64,000 bases of DNA from Agrobacterium larrymoorei (GTDB taxonomy: Bacteria; Pseudomonadota; Alphaproteobacteria; Rhizobiales; Rhizobiaceae). The number at the start of each line of letters is the position of its first letter. Position 1 is the first letter of the stretch. Shown here piece by piece: positions 17,735-27,004 of the stretch. Location of the stretch: positions 1 to 64,000 of the forward strand of contig NZ_JAAMFB010000006.1 in NCBI RefSeq assembly GCF_013322225.1, written 5' to 3'. The position numbers were made by a program, and so were the translations under genes. The notes under the pieces were generated by a model, which was not told the origin of the DNA, made no database searches, and worked only from the letters and a program-made list of their open reading frames with translations.

Positions 17735-17862
17735 GGTTCAAGCCGGATCGCTCGTTTGTCCGGGCGGGGATGTGCCGTAGCCACACCGTGCGACCGTGGC
17801 GCCCGCGCAAGCAGGCTGTCCCGTTTGAACCACCCCTTCCGCAGATTTGCTGGCAAATCTGC
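17735..17862. other. Nested inverted repeats in the MCP-rnhB gap
   Basis: The 465-bp gap 17704-18168 has no convincing gene. It holds nested arms: GGTTCAA (17735) with TTGAACC (17825), GGGCG (17762) with CGCCC (17800), and GCCAC (17780) with GTGGC (17796). A separate perfect hairpin, GCAGATTTGC/GCAAATCTGC, follows at 17841-17862. This could be a structured transcript or a degraded repeat element. The function is not known. Confidence 0.35.
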
Positions 17863-18168
17863 AAGACCCTTGATTACCGGGTGCGCTCATCTCTTCGCAT
17901 CGCGAATCAGCGCAACCGGTGGCCGGGCATCTTTCCAACATGCTCAAAGGCGATCGGCTCGACCGTACCTTTGTGTATGCTCTTCGCCAATCAGTAACGC
18001 GAGCAGTGATTTATCGCCACGATATTCGCAAAGTTACGCCGAACGGCTATGCATCAAATATGGCATGACGGCAGTAGCGATGAGGCTGTCCCTACAGTTT
18101 TGCGAGGCTTAAAAACGCAGCCGGTAGGCACACAAACATCGCGCAGCAGCGTCGGCGGGCCGGTCGCC

Positions 18169-18828
18169 TTATGCAACATCCTGTTTGAGTGGACGAAAGC
18201 TCATACGGTGGAGTGAGCAGGCACCGTGAGCTTCGATGGCGCGGAGGTGAACAGGCGTTCCGTAGCCCGCGTGCATCTCGAAGCCGTAGACGGTGTGGAT
18301 GGCACCGGCGCGTTCCATCATCCGGTCGCGAGTGACCTTGGCGACAATGGATGCGGCAGCAATAGATACGGAGCGTGCATCACCCTTGATGACGGCCTTT
18401 GCCTCACAGGAAAGGCCGGGCGGAATATCACGGCCATCGGCAAGGACGAGGGCCGGGGAAACTTCGAGGCCGAGGACTGCCCGCCGCATGGCATCAAGGC
18501 TGGCGCGGAGGATGTTCATCCTGTCGATCAGCAACGGCCCGGAAGAGGCGATGGAGACGATGGATGTCTGCAAAATCTGGGCGAAGAGCGTTTCCCGCTT
18601 TGCCTTCGTCAGTTTCTTGGAATCATTCAGACCCGCAGGGATATTGTCGGGATCGAGAATAACGGCAGCGGCAACCACTGGCCCTGCCAGAGGGCCGCGT
18701 CCAGCCTCATCCGTACCGGCAACAGGCCAGAGCCCACGCTTGCGGGCCTCAATCTCGAGACTGAAATCCGGCACCGGAGGCACCAGATCGAACAGGACAG
18801 GAGAATCGGATGCTGTACGTCGTTTCAT
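18169..18828 (-). CDS. rnhB: Ribonuclease HII
   Basis: Cuts the RNA strand of RNA:DNA hybrids and removes single ribonucleotides from DNA. From ATG 18828 the protein is 219 residues, matching the family. The metal-binding [13 protein letters not shown] motif lies near residue 40, LNDSKKLT near 65, and the further acidic Asp in VLADGRD and the [12 protein letters not shown] segment follow. A longer reading to 19044 adds 72 residues that do not look like RNase HII and are Pro/Ser/Arg-rich, so I trim them. The gene downstream of it on this strand is not coupled; the MCP lies convergent. Confidence 0.93.
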   Translation of the reverse strand: MKRRTASDSPVLFDLVPPVPDFSLEIEARKRGLWPVAGTDEAGRGPLAGPVVAAAVILDPDNIPAGLNDSKKLTKAKRETLFAQILQTSIVSIASSGPLLIDRMNILRASLDAMRRAVLGLEVSPALVLADGRDIPPGLSCEAKAVIKGDARSVSIAAASIVAKVTRDRMMERAGAIHTVYGFEMHAGYGTPVHLRAIEAHGACSLHRMSFRPLKQDVA

Positions 18829-19258
18829 GCGGCAGAAACTCGCACAGACACCCGATCTCCTGCAAGCCCCCGGTTGCGGCGAAATAGCGGTAGCCCGGTG
18901 TAGGGGCGTGGGCTGCCGCTGTTGGCCGATCATGGCCAAGTCATCCCCATGAGGCAGAGAGGATGTGATCGCACGCGAGGCGGCGGGTACCGGGGGCAAT
19001 GCCGCTGCATCAGGGACGGGACAGCGGACATTCTTAAATTTCAATCAGGCCGGTCTTCGGGGCAGGGCGTAGATAAAGCCTGCTGGCCTTTCGCTTCATG
19101 ATCTCCAAAGTCCGTTACGTCTGTTTTGTTTTGCGCTCTCGCACCGAGAAGCCGTTCTAACGCCTTAAACCAACGCACTGGATTTAGAGCCGTTTTCTGC
19201 CTTTGATCCGGTACTTGCGACGATTCTGGCACCGTTCTTAAAACGCTCAAAGCATCTA
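18829..19258. other. Intergenic gap with no recognised gene
   Basis: This is 430 bp between rnhB and the radical SAM gene, both leftward. Readable frames exist on both strands, but none has a recognisable domain, convincing codon use or a ribosome binding site. It probably holds the rnhB promoter and the end of the radical SAM transcript. Confidence 0.45.
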
Positions 19259-20416
19259 TTAGAGCAGAGACAACTGCACACCGGCACCGCCGGGAGCGGT
19301 GAAGAGATCGTCTCGCAACTGAATGCCACGGCGAATAAGCCCAAGCCTCTTTGTCGCCATTTCGAAACGTCGACCGATCTGCCATGCATAAGGGCCTGCC
19401 CCCTTCATGCGTTTTCCGAACTCCGCATCGTAGTCCTTTCCGTCCCGCATGGAGCGCACCAGTGACATGACGTGGCGATAACGATCCGGATAGTTGCGTA
19501 ACAGCCAGTCACGAAACAGCGGACTGACTTCCAGCGGAAGACGGAGCAGCACATAAGACGCTTCGGTTGCGCCAGCAGCTTTCCCCGCATCGAGGATACG
19601 TTCGATCTCGTGATCGTTCAGCGCCGGAATGACAGGCGCCATCATGACCGCGACGGGGATGCCTGCATCCGTCAATTCCTTGATTGCTTCCAATCGCTTC
19701 GATGGCGTAGATGCGCGGGGCTCCATATTGCGGGCGAGCTTCCGATCCAGCGTCGTCACCGAAATACCGACCTTGACCAGCCCCTTCTTCGCCATCGGCG
19801 CAAGTATACCGATATCACGCGTGATCAGCGCAGATTTGGTGACGATGGCGACAGGGTGCTCTGCTTTTGCCAGCACCTCAAGGATCTGCCGCATGATGCG
19901 CCATTCCTTTTCGATGGGCTGATAAGGGTCGGTATTGGTGCCGATGGCGATGACCCGTGCCTTGTAGCCCGGCTTCGCCAGTTCCCGCTCCAGAAGCTTC
20001 GCCGCATCCGGCTTGGCAAACAGCTTCGATTCGAAATCCAGCCCTGCAGACAGGCCCATGTAGCTATGTGTCGGCCTGGCAAAGCAATAGATGCAGCCAT
20101 GTTCACAGCCACGATAGGGATTGATCGAGCGATCGAAAGGAATATCAGGCGATTCGTTGCGGGTTATGATGGTTCTTGGCTTTTCAACCTGCACCTCCGT
20201 GCGAAACTCGGACGGCTCTTCAGGAATATCCCAGCCATCATCGAACGCTTCATGCTGAAGCGTCTCAAAACGCCCGCTCGGATTGATGCCAGCCGCGCGG
20301 CCACGGCGCCGGTCGATCTCGATCCTGATGCCAGATGTGTCCGCCAGCGCATTGGCAATATCCGACGTATGGCCCGGCTGAAAGGCAGCCTGCCCCGAAA
20401 GCACATGTTGTCTCAT
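19259..20416 (-). CDS. PA0069-type radical SAM protein (SplB-like)
   Basis: A radical SAM enzyme of about 385 residues in the PA0069/SplB-like group. The 4Fe-4S motif is CEHGCIYC (Cys-x3-Cys-x2-Cys) near residue 104, within RSINPYRGCEHGC, followed by SAM-barrel segments such as IGTNTDPYQPIEK and KVGISVTTLD. An N-terminal extension of about 90 residues precedes the barrel. ATG 20416 is chosen because CAGGAG sits seven bases upstream; the TTG at 20437 lacks one. The substrate of this group is not known to me. It is divergent from the small glycosyltransferase gene. Confidence 0.85.
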   Translation of the reverse strand: MRQHVLSGQAAFQPGHTSDIANALADTSGIRIEIDRRRGRAAGINPSGRFETLQHEAFDDGWDIPEEPSEFRTEVQVEKPRTIITRNESPDIPFDRSINPYRGCEHGCIYCFARPTHSYMGLSAGLDFESKLFAKPDAAKLLERELAKPGYKARVIAIGTNTDPYQPIEKEWRIMRQILEVLAKAEHPVAIVTKSALITRDIGILAPMAKKGLVKVGISVTTLDRKLARNMEPRASTPSKRLEAIKELTDAGIPVAVMMAPVIPALNDHEIERILDAGKAAGATEASYVLLRLPLEVSPLFRDWLLRNYPDRYRHVMSLVRSMRDGKDYDAEFGKRMKGAGPYAWQIGRRFEMATKRLGLIRRGIQLRDDLFTAPGGAGVQLSLL

Positions 20417-20667
20417 CTGAACGCTCCTGACCGGCAAAACGCCAGCGGCTTTGATGAGGAGATTTCTAACGCGAAAATGAGAACATTACAAGAACAAAAT
20501 TTATCATCCGATGGTGGCAATCGCTCAGGAATTGCGTTAGGTTTTGTCATACTTATGGACGAAAACTTATAGGTCGATATTTATCCGTCACGTCGGTTCG
20601 AAACAATGCGGCTTCGGGTCATGCGGAACGAACACGGAATAGGGATCAGGCGGGCGAAACGGGGTTT

Positions 20668-21180
20668 ATGCTAACAGTCATCATGCAATGCCGGGATCAA
20701 GAGCCCGAACTCGCCCACACGTTATCTGCACTGGTGTCCGGTGCGGTGGAAGGCTTGATCAGCGACGTCATTATTCTCGATCATGGCTCCAGTGACGGTT
20801 CGGCGCGGGTGGCAGAAGCGGCGGGATGCCGCTTTCACGACCAATGGAACGCCGGTGAGATCATCACTTCGGCGCGGGGTGAATGGATTTTACTGATGGA
20901 GCCCGGCAGCCGTCCGCAGACGGGATGGATCGACGACATTCTTGAATATGTGGCGCTGAACAAGGTGCCTGCGCGGTTTGCGCCTTCACGTCACTACCGG
21001 CCATCATTCCTGCAACGCCTGAAACGACGCAGCCATTCGCTGGAGTTCGGATTGCTGCTGCGCAAGCAGGAAGCTGTGGCATTGGCGCAGAATGGCATGG
21101 CCTTGGATGAATTTCCTAAAGCCATGAAGGCGCGACGGCTCAGCGCTGAACTCATCCCGGCATCGGCGCTGAGACGCTGA
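20668..21180 (+). CDS. Small GT2-like glycosyltransferase
   Basis: A 170-residue protein with a GT-A fold start (MLTVIMQCRDQEPELAHTLSALV), a DxD-like IILDHGSSDGS region near residue 35, and WILLMEPGSRPQTGWIDDIL near 73 that matches the acceptor-loop region of family 2 glycosyltransferases. It is much shorter than a full GT2 enzyme (usually 230 or more) and has no membrane helix. It may therefore act with a partner or be non-catalytic. It ends 10 bp before the convergent moaB stop. Confidence 0.7.
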   Translation: MLTVIMQCRDQEPELAHTLSALVSGAVEGLISDVIILDHGSSDGSARVAEAAGCRFHDQWNAGEIITSARGEWILLMEPGSRPQTGWIDDILEYVALNKVPARFAPSRHYRPSFLQRLKRRSHSLEFGLLLRKQEAVALAQNGMALDEFPKAMKARRLSAELIPASALRR

Positions 21181-21190
21181 AACGGGCAGT

Positions 21191-21736
21191 TCAGACTTTC
21201 GCAGCCCCGCGCTTTAAATGTTCATCCAGCCTCGGCATGATTTCCACGAAATTACAGGGTGTGTGGCGATAATCGAACTGAGCCTTCAAAATTCCGTCCC
21301 ATGCATCCTTGCAGGCTCCGGGAGAGCCCGGCAGCACGAAAATGAAGGTGCTGTTGGCAAGGCCAGCTGTCGCCCGTGACTGGATGGTCGAGGTGCCGAT
21401 TTTGTCGTAAGAAATGCGATGAAACACTTCCGAAAAACCGTCCATGCGCTTCTCGAATAGCGGCTCGAGCGCTTCCGGGGTGACGTCCCTGCCGGTAAAA
21501 CCGGTTCCGCCGGTGGTAATGACGACATCGATCTCGCTTGAGTGTGTCCACCCTTCGACCGTGTCGCGAATGGCTGCCTTGTCGTCGGGTACGATTGCCC
21601 GATCTACCAGAACATGCCCGGCATCCGTGATGCGCTGAGCCAGCGTATCGCCGGATTTATCATCCGCAGGCGTGCGTGTATCCGACACGGTCAGAACCGC
21701 GAAACCAACAGGAATGAATGGCTTGCCTTCGCTCAT
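21191..21736 (-). CDS. moaB: Molybdopterin adenylyltransferase-type protein MoaB
   Basis: A 181-residue MoaB/Mog-family protein of molybdenum cofactor synthesis; in many bacteria this fold adenylylates molybdopterin. The ligand-binding motifs VLTVSDTR near residue 15, DVVITTGGTGFTGRDVTPEAL near 70 and FVLPGSPGACKDAWDGIL near 132 are intact. Its ATG overlaps the ispE stop by four bases (ATGA), so the two are translationally coupled although their pathways are unrelated. Confidence 0.92.
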   Translation of the reverse strand: MSEGKPFIPVGFAVLTVSDTRTPADDKSGDTLAQRITDAGHVLVDRAIVPDDKAAIRDTVEGWTHSSEIDVVITTGGTGFTGRDVTPEALEPLFEKRMDGFSEVFHRISYDKIGTSTIQSRATAGLANSTFIFVLPGSPGACKDAWDGILKAQFDYRHTPCNFVEIMPRLDEHLKRGAAKV

Positions 21737-22644
21737 GGGAACACCTTCGTTTTTGTCGTCGTGGCTTCAACGTACCAGTCTGGCTTTCGTTCGCGAATGC
21801 GCGCCGACGCTTCTTCGGCCTTTTCCTGTGTAGCGAACAGTCCGAAACATGTCGCACCGGAGCCAGACATGCGCACCAGTTCGGCCCCTTGGTCGGACAG
21901 CGCCTGCAAAATCTCGTTGATGACTGGCAGCAGTGTAGCGGCAGGCGGCTGAAGATCGTTTCGCATTTGACCGAGAAGCGGAAGCCAGTGTGTATCTGGA
22001 TCGTCTTCGATCTGCGGCAAGGGTGCGTTATTCTTGGTTTCAAGCAATCCAAAGATCTGCGGCGTCGAGACGGCCTGTAACGGATTGACCAGCACCATCG
22101 AAAAACTCGGAAGATTGGCGAGAGGGGTGATCTTCTCCCCAATTCCGCGTGCGATAAGCGGTGTACTGGCCAGACACATGGGCACATCGGCGCCGAGTTT
22201 CAGTGCAAGCGAATCGAGCTCTTTGGTTGGCAGCGAAAGACCCCAGTGGCGTGAAAGACCGCGCAGTGTTGCTGCCGCATCCGCCGAACCGCCACCGATG
22301 CCGGATGCGACTGGAAGATTTTTCTCCAGATGGATGGAGACAGGCGTGGCGATAGGTAAGCCGCTGGCATCCACCGAAATTCGCAACAGATCACGCGCTC
22401 TCAGGACGAGGTTGTTGCCGGCATCTCCATCTTCAAGAAGCTCTGCAAAAGGGCCAGAGATAGAAAACCGATCGTCTGGCGCATCCTGAATACGGATGAC
22501 ATCTCCCGCTTCGGTGAATGTCACCAGCATTTCGAGAAGATGATAACCGTCAGCCTGCTGACCTATCACATGCAGGGCGAGATTGACCTTTGCCGAAGCG
22601 GCCTCGATTGTCTCGACCGCTTCCTTTTGATCATGCACAGGCAT
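21733..22644 (-). CDS. ispE: 4-diphosphocytidyl-2-C-methyl-D-erythritol kinase
   Basis: A 303-residue GHMP kinase of the MEP isoprenoid pathway. It phosphorylates CDP-methylerythritol at the 2-OH. The ATP loop PVASGIGGGSADAAATLRGL lies near residue 112, and SAKVNLALHVIGQQADGYH near 18 is the substrate-binding start. The third motif, RMSGSGATCFGLF, is near 268. It comes 6 bp after the TPR gene and overlaps moaB by 4 bp. The decaprenyl synthase gene upstream on the same strand uses the pathway's products. Confidence 0.95.
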   Translation of the reverse strand: MPVHDQKEAVETIEAASAKVNLALHVIGQQADGYHLLEMLVTFTEAGDVIRIQDAPDDRFSISGPFAELLEDGDAGNNLVLRARDLLRISVDASGLPIATPVSIHLEKNLPVASGIGGGSADAAATLRGLSRHWGLSLPTKELDSLALKLGADVPMCLASTPLIARGIGEKITPLANLPSFSMVLVNPLQAVSTPQIFGLLETKNNAPLPQIEDDPDTHWLPLLGQMRNDLQPPAATLLPVINEILQALSDQGAELVRMSGSGATCFGLFATQEKAEEASARIRERKPDWYVEATTTKTKVFP

Positions 22645-22650
22645 AAAGCG

Positions 22651-24492
22651 TCAGGATTTCTTGTCCGGCACGGGCGCAGGCGTTGCCGGTGGAGGCGGGG
22701 TCTGCTCTTTCTTGGCAGTGTTTTCCGCTTCCTTCTCCAGCGGTGGCAGGCCGTTGGCAATCTTTTCCTTCACCTTGGCCTTGTCCACATCATCGCTATC
22801 GCCGATCAGCGCGCGGTTCCACTGATAGACGGCTTCAAGCTTGCGCCCGACGCGCCAGTAGGCATCGCCCAGATGGTCATTGATGGTGGGGTCACCGGCA
22901 CGAAGCTCGATGGCGCGTTCCAGTTCCGTCACCGCTTCATCGAAAGCGCCGAGGCGATAATGCGCCCAGCCCAGTGAATCGACGATGTAGCCGTCATTGG
23001 GACGAAGCTCCACGGCGCGGCGGATCATGTCGATCCCCTCATCGAGGTTGATGTTCTTGTCCACCCAGGAGTAGCCCAGATAATTCAAGACCTGTGGTTG
23101 TTCCGGGTTCAGCTCCAGCGCCCGCTTGAAGCTCGGTTCGGCCTTGTCCCACTGCTTCAGGCGCTCATAGGCAATGCCGCGCTGGAAGAAGATCGTCCAA
23201 TCGGCCTTGTTCGGCACGGCACCGATCACTTCGACGGCCTTGTCATAATTTGCCGCCATTGCGGCATAGTCCTTGGCGTCGGAAAGGACAGAACCATAGG
23301 CCAGATAGGACCGCAGGTCCGCAGGATCGGATTCCAGCAGCGCCTTCAGGTGCTGGCGCGCCTCGTCCACCCTTTCGGTCTGTGCAAGGGTCAAGCCCAG
23401 CTGCAATTCGGAAATTCGGTGCATGGGCGAATCAGCAGGCACTTCGCGATAGAACTGAATGGCGCGTTCCGGCTGCTTTTGCGCTTCGGCAAGACCACCA
23501 AGTAGAATAAGCGTATCGGCGCTTTGCGGGTCCAGTGCGCGAGACGTTTGGAGGTAGAGCGTGACGATCTCTTCCGCGCCTTCGCGGTTGAGCGCGCCAG
23601 CAATGGAGAACATCACGGAGGCAGCGCCTTCGACAGCGGTTTGAACCTGCTGGTCCGGCTTGTCGCCCTTTTCGATGCTCTGACGCAGCGCCTTCAGGGG
23701 GGCATAATTTGGCGCAAAACCATCGCCGACAGCTATCGTGTCCAGTGCTTTCTGCTTGTTGCCAGCCTTGGCCTCAAGACGGGCGAGCGCCATGACGGCG
23801 CGCATGTAAGTGTCTGTGGCGGTCGCGCCGCCCTCGCGGTCTGCCACGGCCTCACCGAGGCTCTTGCGCGCGGCTTCCGTGTTCCCGGTCACGAGCGCAA
23901 TGGCACCGGCATTGTATTTCTGGAAAATGGAAAACCAGCCCGGGCCTTTCATGCCGTTGACCAAGGCAAGCGCTTCCTTGCCTTTGCCAGATCCGGCGCG
24001 TGCCCATGCGGTCAAAAGCGTGTTGACCATACGGTCGAGATCGTTCGGGCCGCTATATTTCAGGATCTTTTCAGCGGAGGAAAATTCCTTGTTCTTGATG
24101 GCGGCAAGGGCGCGAACGATGGTCGTCACGCGCTCGACGGTCGAATCGTCCTTCAGCGAATCGGCAATTTTCGCACCGGCATCGAAATCGCCGCTGAGCA
24201 GCTGTGCGATCATCAGGCGCTGGCGGATCTCGTTGTTGGCCGTATCGAAGTCCAGCGCCTTCTTGTAGAGCGTTATCGCGGTGGCATAATCCTGATCGAC
24301 ATCGGCCGTGCGCGCTGCGAGAAATGCTCCGGAGAATGTGTCGACCTTGGACGGATCGAACGTCACGATCTCGTCTGCCTTTTTCTCGGCAGGCTTCGTC
24401 TCAGCCTGTGCAGCGGCTATGCCCGCACCCACGGTCAGGGCGGCAATGAAAGCTGCGCTGCAGAAAAGACGAAATGCTGGTTTGCGCCGCAT
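22651..24492 (-). CDS. Secreted TPR-repeat protein
   Basis: A 613-residue exported protein with a cleavable signal peptide (FCSAAFIAALTVGAGIAAAQA) followed by about a dozen tetratricopeptide-like helical pairs. The clearest are in the C-terminal half (KADWTIFFQRGIAYERLKQWDKAEPSF, PQVLNYLGYSWVDKNINLDEGIDMI, GYIVDSLGWAHYRLGAFDEAV). It ends in a Pro/Ala-rich, charged tail. It is probably a periplasmic scaffold; the widely used label is 'tetratricopeptide repeat protein'. It is first of the set with ispE and moaB. Its upstream gap (24493-24757) holds only its promoter region. Confidence 0.85.
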   Translation of the reverse strand: MRRKPAFRLFCSAAFIAALTVGAGIAAAQAETKPAEKKADEIVTFDPSKVDTFSGAFLAARTADVDQDYATAITLYKKALDFDTANNEIRQRLMIAQLLSGDFDAGAKIADSLKDDSTVERVTTIVRALAAIKNKEFSSAEKILKYSGPNDLDRMVNTLLTAWARAGSGKGKEALALVNGMKGPGWFSIFQKYNAGAIALVTGNTEAARKSLGEAVADREGGATATDTYMRAVMALARLEAKAGNKQKALDTIAVGDGFAPNYAPLKALRQSIEKGDKPDQQVQTAVEGAASVMFSIAGALNREGAEEIVTLYLQTSRALDPQSADTLILLGGLAEAQKQPERAIQFYREVPADSPMHRISELQLGLTLAQTERVDEARQHLKALLESDPADLRSYLAYGSVLSDAKDYAAMAANYDKAVEVIGAVPNKADWTIFFQRGIAYERLKQWDKAEPSFKRALELNPEQPQVLNYLGYSWVDKNINLDEGIDMIRRAVELRPNDGYIVDSLGWAHYRLGAFDEAVTELERAIELRAGDPTINDHLGDAYWRVGRKLEAVYQWNRALIGDSDDVDKAKVKEKIANGLPPLEKEAENTAKKEQTPPPPATPAPVPDKKS

Positions 24493-24757
24493 GAAGGAAC
24501 CTTTGCTCTTGTGCTTGTTGCACTAAAAAATCAGTTTCCCGCCTTACAGTTCGGGGCAAAAAGCTCTGCACCGGCACGCTGTAACGCTTGAATCGAATTG
24601 TAACGCCGAACCGGAATCAATTCAGGCAATCATGCATCACGTCATGACAGAATGGCTTTTTTGAAGCAGCCCTGCAAGAAAATCCACGCCTGAGTTTGGA
24701 TTTATAAGACGCTGCCGCCGCAGAGAGAAGCGTCCCTGCTGCAACGACACGATTTCA
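24493..24757. other. Intergenic gap upstream of the TPR gene
   Basis: 265 bp between two leftward genes, with no reading frame worth calling. A weak hairpin (GACGCT/AGCGTC near 24710-24735) after the polyprenyl synthase stop could end that transcript, but it has no T-run. Confidence 0.35.
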
Positions 24758-25774
24758 TCAATTGACGCGCTCGATGCAGAAGTCGATGACTTCCATCAAC
24801 GCATCTTTCCAAGGGCTCTTCGGCAGGGGAGCCAGCGCATCGCGGGCAATGGTGCCGTAGTGATTGGCGCGGGTGATGGTATCCGCCAGACCCTTGTATT
24901 TCTTGATCAGGCCGAGCGCTATTTCCAGGTTGTCATCCGTACTTTCACCCTGTTCGATGGCGCGCTTCCAGAATTCGCGCTCCTCAACGGTGCCGCGGCG
25001 ATAGGAAAGAATGACGGGAAGCGTGATCTTTCCTTCGCGGAAGTCATCACCCGTATTCTTGCCCAGATCGGCTGATTTGCCACCATAATCCAGCACGTCG
25101 TCCACCAGCTGGAAGGCAAGACCAAGGTTCATGCCGTAGGATTTCAAAGCGCTGCGGGTCGCCTTGTCCGTCTTGGCAACGATCGGGCCGACTTCCGCTG
25201 CAGCGGCAAAGAGAGCTGCCGTCTTGGCGCGGATCACCTGAAGATAGTCGTCTTCCGTCGTTTCCATGTTCTTGGCGACGGAAAGCTGAAGCACTTCACC
25301 CTCGGCAATCACCGAGGCAGCGGTAGACAGCACGTCGAGGGCATCGAGCGAGCCGACATCCACCATCATGCGGAAGGCCTGACCCAGCAGAAAGTCGCCG
25401 ACGAGGACGCTCGCCTGATTGCCCCAGATGGTGCGCGCGGTGGATTTTCCGCGACGAAGATCGCTTTCATCCACCACGTCATCATGCAGAAGAGTTGCCG
25501 TGTGCATGAATTCGACGCTGGTGGCGAGCTTGATGTGATGGTCACCATTATAGCCGAACATGGAGGCGGAGGCGAGCGTCAGCATCGGGCGAAGGCGCTT
25601 GCCGCCGGAAGAGATGAGATGGTTGGCCACTTCCGGAATCATCTGCACATCTGAACCCGCTCTCGAAAGAATAAGCTGGTTGACGCGTTCCATGTCAGGT
25701 CGGGTCAGGTCGACAAGCGGCTTGACGGATGCGAGTTTGTTTTTGCTTTCTTCAAGCGGTATGACGACGCCCAA
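24758..25774 (-). CDS. ddsA: Long-chain polyprenyl diphosphate synthase (decaprenyl type)
   Basis: A trans-prenyl synthase that makes the ubiquinone side chain. Both aspartate-rich motifs are intact: the first in HDDVVDESDLRRG and the second in LVDDVLDYGG. From TTG 25774 the protein is 338 residues, with AGGAG eight bases upstream; the frame stays open to 25849, but that extra sequence lacks a good ribosome binding site. Agrobacterium makes Q10, so a decaprenyl product is likely; octaprenyl synthases look the same, and the chain length cannot be read here. It is divergent from the DUF2007 gene. Confidence 0.88.
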   Translation of the reverse strand: MGVVIPLEESKNKLASVKPLVDLTRPDMERVNQLILSRAGSDVQMIPEVANHLISSGGKRLRPMLTLASASMFGYNGDHHIKLATSVEFMHTATLLHDDVVDESDLRRGKSTARTIWGNQASVLVGDFLLGQAFRMMVDVGSLDALDVLSTAASVIAEGEVLQLSVAKNMETTEDDYLQVIRAKTAALFAAAAEVGPIVAKTDKATRSALKSYGMNLGLAFQLVDDVLDYGGKSADLGKNTGDDFREGKITLPVILSYRRGTVEEREFWKRAIEQGESTDDNLEIALGLIKKYKGLADTITRANHYGTIARDALAPLPKSPWKDALMEVIDFCIERVN

Positions 25775-25890
25775 CGGACCGGACTCCTGTTCGAATTTGG
25801 GTTTGACAATAGAAAGCGACAGAGTTGGCGGCAAGGGGCGAATTGCCACGCGCCGTTCAAAAACGTGGGAATTCTGATGGAAACTTACCT

Positions 25891-26121
25891 ATGCGTGAAT
25901 TGATCCGTACAAACGACGCCGTTCTGCTCTCTTTTGCGGAAAGTCTTATGAAAGACGCTGGCGTCCATTGCCTTGTCGCCGATCAGGGCATGAGTATTCT
26001 GGAGGGCTCGCTCGGCCTTTTGCCGCGTCGTTTTCTGGTTGAGGAGGACAGGGCGGATGAGGCCCGCCGAATTCTGATCGATGCCGGCCTTGCCGACGAA
26101 CTGCGCGACGAAGAGGGCTGA
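25891..26121 (+). CDS. DUF2007-family small protein
   Basis: A 76-residue protein that matches the DUF2007 pattern: an N-terminal MRELIRTND strand, then a helix and a GCHVLV-like strand (VHCLVADQ), and a C-terminal RRFLVEEDRADEARRIL half. Family members resemble ferredoxin-like signal-transducing folds and have no established role. I start at ATG 25891. It precedes the methyltransferase gene by 6 bp, so the two probably form an operon with the S49 peptidase further on. Confidence 0.85.
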   Translation: MRELIRTNDAVLLSFAESLMKDAGVHCLVADQGMSILEGSLGLLPRRFLVEEDRADEARRILIDAGLADELRDEEG

Positions 26122-26127
26122 AACGCC

Positions 26128-26919
26128 ATGACGTCGGAGACTGTCGATGCATTCCACCGGGGCCGGTTTCACCTTGTCCAGCCGAAGGGCAGGGGGCACC
26201 GGGCGGGCATGGACGCGATGCTGCTGGCCTCGCTCGTCGCCGATGAAAAGGCGTGCCGCGTGGCAGATCTTGGCGCAGGCGCTGGTGCTGCCGGAATGGC
26301 GGTGGCTTCGCGTCTGGAAACGGCTGAAGTGACGCTCTTTGAGCTTTCAGACGAGATGGCCGATTTTGCCAGACGCAGCATCGAGCGACCGGAAAATGCC
26401 GCCTTTGCGGGTCGCGTATCGGTCAGGCAGGCCGATGTCACGCTGCGCGCGGATGCAAGGGTCGCTGCAGGCCTCATGGACGGGCATTTCGATCATGTCA
26501 TCATGAACCCGCCCTATAATGATGCGGGAGATCGTAAAACGCCGGATGCGCTGAAAGCTGCCGCCCATGCGATGACGGACGATCTCTTCGAACATTGGAT
26601 CCGCACCGCAGCCGCCATCCTGGTGCCTGGCGGTCAGCTTTCGCTCATCGCAAGGCCGCAGTCGATTGCAGACATCATGTCCGCCTGCGGTCGCCGCTTC
26701 GGTGGACTGGAATTTACGCTCATTCACCCAAGGCCCGGCGAAGACGCCGTCCGCATGCTGATGACTGCCATCAAAGGCTCACGCGCGCGCCTCACCTTCC
26801 GCGCCCCTCTGATTATGCACGAGCACGACAGCCACGCCTTTGCGCCCGAGGTGGATGATTTGAGTAACGGGCGGGCAGCATATTTGCGAAATGATCTGAA
26901 GAGTAAGCCCGGAACTTAA
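26128..26919 (+). CDS. TrmN6-like adenine-N6 methyltransferase
   Basis: A 263-residue class I SAM methyltransferase. The SAM loop is VADLGAGAGAAGMAV near residue 48, and the catalytic NPPY motif lies at about 128 (IMNPPYND). NPPY marks N-methylation of adenine or glutamine, and the overall shape matches the YfiC/TrmN6 family that modifies A37 of tRNA-Val. The exact substrate is inferred from family resemblance only. It is in the operon after the DUF2007 gene. Confidence 0.8.
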   Translation: MTSETVDAFHRGRFHLVQPKGRGHRAGMDAMLLASLVADEKACRVADLGAGAGAAGMAVASRLETAEVTLFELSDEMADFARRSIERPENAAFAGRVSVRQADVTLRADARVAAGLMDGHFDHVIMNPPYNDAGDRKTPDALKAAAHAMTDDLFEHWIRTAAAILVPGGQLSLIARPQSIADIMSACGRRFGGLEFTLIHPRPGEDAVRMLMTAIKGSRARLTFRAPLIMHEHDSHAFAPEVDDLSNGRAAYLRNDLKSKPGT

Positions 26920-27004
26920 GCCTGGTAAATTATCCTTGTGCGCCATTGTGTTTGCCCCGGCGATACATACATCCCTCTTCGAGCTAAACGGACAAGAGGA
27001 TGAA

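Noticed and set aside
17735..17862. A tRNA or known small RNA
   Set aside because: The arms do not form a cloverleaf and I recognise no conserved RNA family.
18829..19044. An N-terminal extension of RNase HII
   Set aside because: The extra 72 residues are Pro/Ser/Arg-rich and do not match the family, which begins normally from the ATG at 18828.
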